Assembly (NCBI RefSeq): GCF_013761005.1
Contig: NZ_JACDUS010000001.1
Span: 682,001-746,000, forward strand
Reading direction: 5' to 3'
DNA length: 64,000 nt
Source of the DNA: Desulfosalsimonas propionicica
GTDB lineage: Bacteria > Desulfobacterota > Desulfobacteria > Desulfobacterales > Desulfosalsimonadaceae
In this document: piece by piece, positions 60,748 through 64,000 of the stretch
Layout: each line of letters opens with the position of its first letter
Position numbering within the stretch: the first letter of the stretch is position 1
Notes under the pieces: generated by a model
What the model saw: the letters and a program-made list of their open reading frames with translations, nothing else
Database searches by the model: none
Told to the model about the DNA's origin: nothing
Translations under genes and position numbers: made by a program

Positions 60748-62319
60748 ATGAAGCGCACGCAATGGAGCAGCAAGGACCTGGAACAGATCCGGGAGCATGG
60801 ACTCTCTGAGCAAGTTGTGGAAGAACAGGTTGCCGTTTTTGAAAAAGGCGCACCTTATGCCGAGCTGGACCGGCCGTGCACGGTGGGCGACGGCATCAAG
60901 CGGCTGGGAGACGAGGATCTTGACGAATATATCCGGGCCTTTGAAAAGGCGGTTTCCCGCCGGGAGGCGGTGAAATTCGTGCCGGCTTCCGGTGCGGCCA
61001 CGCGAATGTTTAAGGCCCTGCTCCAAATTTCCCACAGCCATTCGCCCGTGGAATATGCAGAGATCTGTGCAAAAGGCCAAAAAGAGGGGGGCGTCTATGC
61101 CGAAGCCTGCAGCTTCATGGATCAGGTTCAGCAGTTTGCCTTTTATGAAGACCTGGCCCAAAAAATGGGAAAAGACGGCCTGGATGCGGCAGAACTGCGC
61201 AAGCAGGGGGATTTTACCCAAATTTTTGAATACCTGCTCACGGACAAGGGCCTGGATTATGCCTCAACCCCCAAGGGCTTGATTCTGTTTCACAAATACC
61301 CAGACGGCGCCCGCACCGCATTTGAGGAGCATCTGGTGGAGGCGGCCGCGTATGCAAAGGATCAGGACAGCAGATGCCGGCTTCATTTAACCGTGTCCCC
61401 GGAGCACCGGTCGGGATTTGAAGCCCTGCTGCGGGCCAGGCGCCGCGACTATGAACAGGCATACAATGCCGCCTATGATGTGGGTTTCTCCCAGCAGTCG
61501 CCGGCCACTGATACCATTGCCGTGGACATGGGAAACCGCCCCTTCCGGGATTCAGACGGACGGCTTGTGTTCAGACCGGGCGGCCACGGGGCTTTAATCG
61601 ACAATCTCAATGCCCTGGATGCGGACCTGGTTTTTATCAAAAACATTGACAATGTCGTGCCTGACCGGCTGAAAAACGAAACCTTTCGCTGGAAAAAAGC
61701 CCTGGCCGGATATCTGGTAAAGCTGGAAAAGCAGATTCGGCGGTTTCAGGAGCAGTTGGCAGGAGACAGCCCCCGGAACCCGGATCTTGACGAGGCCGCC
61801 GAATTCGTGGAAGACCAGCTCGGGGTTCGGCTGCCGGATTATTTTAGAAATGCTTCATCAGATCGCAAAAAGGCGTTTTTAACAGATCGGCTGCACCGTC
61901 CCCTGCGTGTGTGCGGCATGGTGCCCAGCACGGGCGAGCCCGGCGGCGGCCCGTTCTGGGTGAAAGACAAAGAGGGCGGGGCTTCCATCCAGATCGTGGA
62001 AAGCGCCCAGATTGATCCGGACTCCCCCCGGCAGCAGGAAATCGCAAAGGCCCTGACCCATTTCAATCCCGTGGATATTGTTGCCAGCCTCAGGGATGCC
62101 AATAACCGGCCCTTTGACCTGCACCGGTATGTGGATGATCAGGCGGTGTTTATTTCCGTTAAATCCAAAGACGGCAGGGAGCTAAAGGCCCTGGAGCATC
62201 CGGGCCTGTGGAACGGGGCAATGGCCGGGTGGAATACGGTGTTTGTGGAAGTGCCGCTGATCACGTTCAATCCCGTCAAAACCGTCAATGATCTGCTGCG
62301 CAGGGAGCATCAGGGATAA
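60748..62319 (+). CDS. DUF4301 family protein
   Basis: A 523-residue protein matching the DUF4301 pattern (FVPASGAATRMFKALL; GLILFHKYPDGARTAFEEHLVEAA; DMGNRPFRDSDGRLVFRPGGHGALI; DADLVFIKNIDNVVPD; GGGPFWVKDK). The PASGAATRM and RPGGHGAL segments look like the nucleotide- and sugar-binding parts of nucleotidyltransferase-like (UDP-sugar pyrophosphorylase-like) folds, but the family has no assigned reaction. ATG 60748 follows GGGGG/TGG without a strong site. The next gene starts 1 nt after its stop. Confidence 0.85.
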   Translation: MKRTQWSSKDLEQIREHGLSEQVVEEQVAVFEKGAPYAELDRPCTVGDGIKRLGDEDLDEYIRAFEKAVSRREAVKFVPASGAATRMFKALLQISHSHSPVEYAEICAKGQKEGGVYAEACSFMDQVQQFAFYEDLAQKMGKDGLDAAELRKQGDFTQIFEYLLTDKGLDYASTPKGLILFHKYPDGARTAFEEHLVEAAAYAKDQDSRCRLHLTVSPEHRSGFEALLRARRRDYEQAYNAAYDVGFSQQSPATDTIAVDMGNRPFRDSDGRLVFRPGGHGALIDNLNALDADLVFIKNIDNVVPDRLKNETFRWKKALAGYLVKLEKQIRRFQEQLAGDSPRNPDLDEAAEFVEDQLGVRLPDYFRNASSDRKKAFLTDRLHRPLRVCGMVPSTGEPGGGPFWVKDKEGGASIQIVESAQIDPDSPRQQEIAKALTHFNPVDIVASLRDANNRPFDLHRYVDDQAVFISVKSKDGRELKALEHPGLWNGAMAGWNTVFVEVPLITFNPVKTVNDLLRREHQG

Positions 62320-62320
62320 G

Positions 62321-63190
62321 ATGGAAAAAATGGATATATCGGAAATCAAAACCCTGGGCTCGGGGCTGGCCCGTCCCGAGGGGGTTATGGCCGAACCCGG
62401 CGGCGGGCTGGTGGCCGCAGATGCCCGGGGCTGCTGCGCAAAAATTTCCCCTGACGGGCAAACGCAATTTTACGGGAATGTGGGCGGCGTGCCAAACGGT
62501 ATCTGCCTGGACAAACAGGGCAACTGCATCATTGCCAATATCGGAAACGGGCAGGTCCAGTGCCTGGCTGCCGACGGCACCCACACGGTCCTGTTTGACA
62601 AAGCCGACGGGCGGGCCATGCCTGCGCCCAATTTTCCCTTTCTGGATCTGCAGGGCCGGCTCTGGGTATCAAACTCCACGGCCGGTGATCTGGAGCAATC
62701 CCTCCGGCAGCCCGCCCCGGACGGGTGTGTGATGGTCTACGAGAACAACCGGGCCAGGATTGCCGCAGAAGGCCTGTATTTTGCAAACGGGGTGGCAGTG
62801 GATTCGGAGGGAAAGTATCTGTACGTGGCCGAGACCACCCGGCAGGCCATTTCCCGGTTTGCCATCGGAAAAGACGGCAGTCTGGGCGACAGGCAGACTT
62901 ACGGCCCGGAGCCGCTTTGTGATCTGGGGTTTCCGGACGGATGCGCCCTGGATGAAGCCGGCAATCTCTGGGTCACCTTTCCCGCCCGGGGCGCGGTCGG
63001 GTATATTGATCCGGACAGGCGGCTTTGCATGGTTGCCGAAGACCGCCGGATGGAAGTGCTCCGGCGGCCCACCAATATCTGTTTTGGCGGAAAAGATCGA
63101 AAAACCGCATTTATCGGGAGCCTGGACAGCCAGTCCATTGCGTATTTCCCGGTGCCGTATCCGGGCCAGGCCCTGATCCATCAGTTGTGA
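62321..63190 (+). CDS. SMP-30/gluconolactonase-like beta-propeller protein
   Basis: A protein of about 289 residues with SMP-30/LRE-type beta-propeller blades: RPEGVMAEPGGGLVAADARG, PNGICLDKQGNCIIANIGNG, FLDLQGRLWVSNST, FANGVAVDSEGKYLYVAET, FPDGCALDEAGNLWVTFPARG. Metal-site residues (Glu, Asn, Asp) appear in these blades. It may hydrolyse sugar lactones or similar esters. ATG 62321 is 1 nt after the DUF4301 stop; an ATG at 62288 would overlap. Confidence 0.88.
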   Translation: MEKMDISEIKTLGSGLARPEGVMAEPGGGLVAADARGCCAKISPDGQTQFYGNVGGVPNGICLDKQGNCIIANIGNGQVQCLAADGTHTVLFDKADGRAMPAPNFPFLDLQGRLWVSNSTAGDLEQSLRQPAPDGCVMVYENNRARIAAEGLYFANGVAVDSEGKYLYVAETTRQAISRFAIGKDGSLGDRQTYGPEPLCDLGFPDGCALDEAGNLWVTFPARGAVGYIDPDRRLCMVAEDRRMEVLRRPTNICFGGKDRKTAFIGSLDSQSIAYFPVPYPGQALIHQL

Positions 63191-63236
63191 CAGGCGCTTT
63201 TTGCGGCATTTCCCAAAAGCTTTTTGCAGGAAAAAA

Positions 63237-63286
63237 GGCAAGCGGCCGGGGTGAGTTCAAAAACAAACCCCGGCTCCGGACTTGCC
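63237..63286. terminator. Bidirectional terminator-like hairpin
   Basis: GGCAAG (63237-63242) and GCCGGGGT (63245-63252) pair with ACCCCGGC (63267-63274) and CTTGCC (63281-63286). It lies between the convergent SMP-30 and 4-hydroxybutyryl-CoA dehydratase-like genes. The left part (GCAGGAAAA...GGCCGGGGT) resembles the arm of the palindromic element B. Confidence 0.7.
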
Positions 63287-63300
63287 TGCAACAGAGGCTC

Positions 63301-64000
63301 TTATTTTTCCTTGATTCCCGCCAGTTCCTTTACAAGGCGCTTGCGGGCCTTGACGTCATACTGGGAGGTGATGGCGATCTGCTCCATGATGGGGGATCCG
63401 CCGCCGTGGTAGTTGCCGTAGTTGGTGGTGCCGGCTGCACCCGTGCAGGTGTTTTCGATGAAATACAGCCAGAACTTGATCTGGTCGTCCACGGGTATAT
63501 TGGGGTTGCGCTTGAGGTATTTTTCCAGAATCGGCTTTAGTTCCGGGTTGGTGATATCGCTTTCATACGGAAACGTGGATGGAAAACCCCCTGCGATGTT
63601 GCACAGCATTTCCTGTTCGTGAAACACGGCTTCCCCGGTCAGGCAGCGGCCAACGTTGGCATAGATGGAATCGGGAATGCAGCTGCCCGGCCCGTAAGGG
63701 GCCCGGCCCATGCCCGGGATGTAGACCTCGGGTTTGCCAAAATCAGAGGCGGTGTAGCCGGCTGCATAGCCCAGCTCGGTGACCTTGATGATCTCGGCAA
63801 ACATTTCCCGCACATGGGAGGTTTTTTCAATGCCGTTGTATTCCGCGGCCGTGGCGGCCAGGCCCAGCAAAACATCGCCCAGGGCCGGCTTGCAGCCCGA
63901 GTAGCTGTGGCGGTGAAACAGGGCAAACAGCAGGGCGCAGATGCCGCCGTGATCGTTTTCCCCGCAGAGAAACACCCGATCCCAGGGAATGAAGGTGTCT
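63301..64000 (-). CDS. 4-hydroxybutyryl-CoA dehydratase / 4-HPA 3-hydroxylase family enzyme (C-terminal part)
   Basis: The frame runs off the right edge, so about 232 C-terminal residues are visible. DTFIPWDRVFLCGE is the conserved mid-protein segment, and AAGTTNYGNYHGGG...MEQIAITSQYDVKARKRLVKEL is the typical C-terminus. The HRHSYSGC segment has the His-x6-Cys spacing that supplies the last two ligands of the 4Fe-4S cluster in 4-hydroxybutyryl-CoA dehydratase (His at 63915-63913, Cys at 63894-63892), absent in the flavin monooxygenases of the same superfamily. So a radical dehydratase/vinylacetyl-CoA isomerase is more likely. Confidence 0.85.
   Translation of the reverse strand, partial: DTFIPWDRVFLCGENDHGGICALLFALFHRHSYSGCKPALGDVLLGLAATAAEYNGIEKTSHVREMFAEIIKVTELGYAAGYTASDFGKPEVYIPGMGRAPYGPGSCIPDSIYANVGRCLTGEAVFHEQEMLCNIAGGFPSTFPYESDITNPELKPILEKYLKRNPNIPVDDQIKFWLYFIENTCTGAAGTTNYGNYHGGGSPIMEQIAITSQYDVKARKRLVKELAGIKEK

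Noticed and set aside
1-64000. CRISPR arrays, insertion sequences with transposases, prophage or integrase genes
   Set aside because: No evenly spaced direct repeats and no transposase, integrase or phage gene were found; the repeats present are non-coding elements only.

Overview
The window reads as a chromosomal segment of an anaerobic, GC-rich Gram-negative bacterium, most likely a member of the Desulfobacterota (a sulfate-reducer-like deltaproteobacterium). This is an inference from gene content: BamD and other outer-membrane features, two ADP-forming acyl-CoA synthetase systems, a 4-hydroxybutyryl-CoA dehydratase-type enzyme, an orphan TrpB2, a bifunctional Rel/Spo protein, and an acpP-rpiB-glyA-nrdR-rib-nusB gene order of the kind seen in that group. 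No species is claimed.

Region 1 (1-7512, plus strand) is the distal part of a type VI secretion tip/cargo operon: a VgrG-like tail, a DUF2169-pentapeptide fusion, a second pentapeptide protein, DUF3540, a PAAR-like DUF4150 protein, a DUF3467-like protein, a STAS anti-anti-sigma protein with an RsbW-like kinase, and an unknown protein. Region 2 (7720-10847) holds a metallo-beta-lactamase-fold hydrolase and a split ADP-forming acyl-CoA synthetase. Region 3 (10903-35796, mostly minus strand) is housekeeping: gltA, recN, the overlapping chain hisI-hisG-engB-era-ATP-grasp-HNH, relA/spoT, proS, ispG, then rpmF-acpP-rpiB-glyA-dCMP deaminase-nrdR and ribD-ribE-ribBA-ribH-nusB-trpB2. Plus-strand islands inside it carry trxA, bamD and rpmB. 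gltX and tRNA-Gln follow at 36025-37885.

Region 4 (38894-59445, plus strand) is the most interesting part: a 20-kb signalling and transport supercluster. It begins with a histidine kinase and a sigma-54 enhancer-binding regulator. Three gene blocks follow, and each is preceded by a GG-N10-GC sigma-54 promoter with a related upstream site (an inverted repeat of TTTACA/TGTAAA, or a half site) 105-141 bp upstream. Block 1 is receiver / Cache kinase / SLC13 permease / 50-aa membrane peptide / Yip1-like membrane protein / receiver-CBS. Block 2 is a pseudo-receiver / acyl-CoA synthetase-GNAT fusion / cytidylate-kinase-like protein, with a CBM48 protein after a terminator. Block 3 is Cache kinase / two receivers / a second SLC13 permease / receiver-kinase hybrid / two receivers. 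I read this as one regulon for sensing, importing and CoA-activating organic anions, with protein acylation and adenylate-type (CBS) feedback. The substrate and the regulon membership are inferred, not shown.

Region 5 (59479-64000) carries an O-methyltransferase, a DUF4301 protein, an SMP-30-like protein and the C-terminal part of a 4-hydroxybutyryl-CoA dehydratase-family enzyme. Scattered through the window are intergenic elements ending in a common GATGG..CGTAAAAAG-type motif. They include two long palindromic, MITE-like copies at about 37.5 kb and 60.5 kb.
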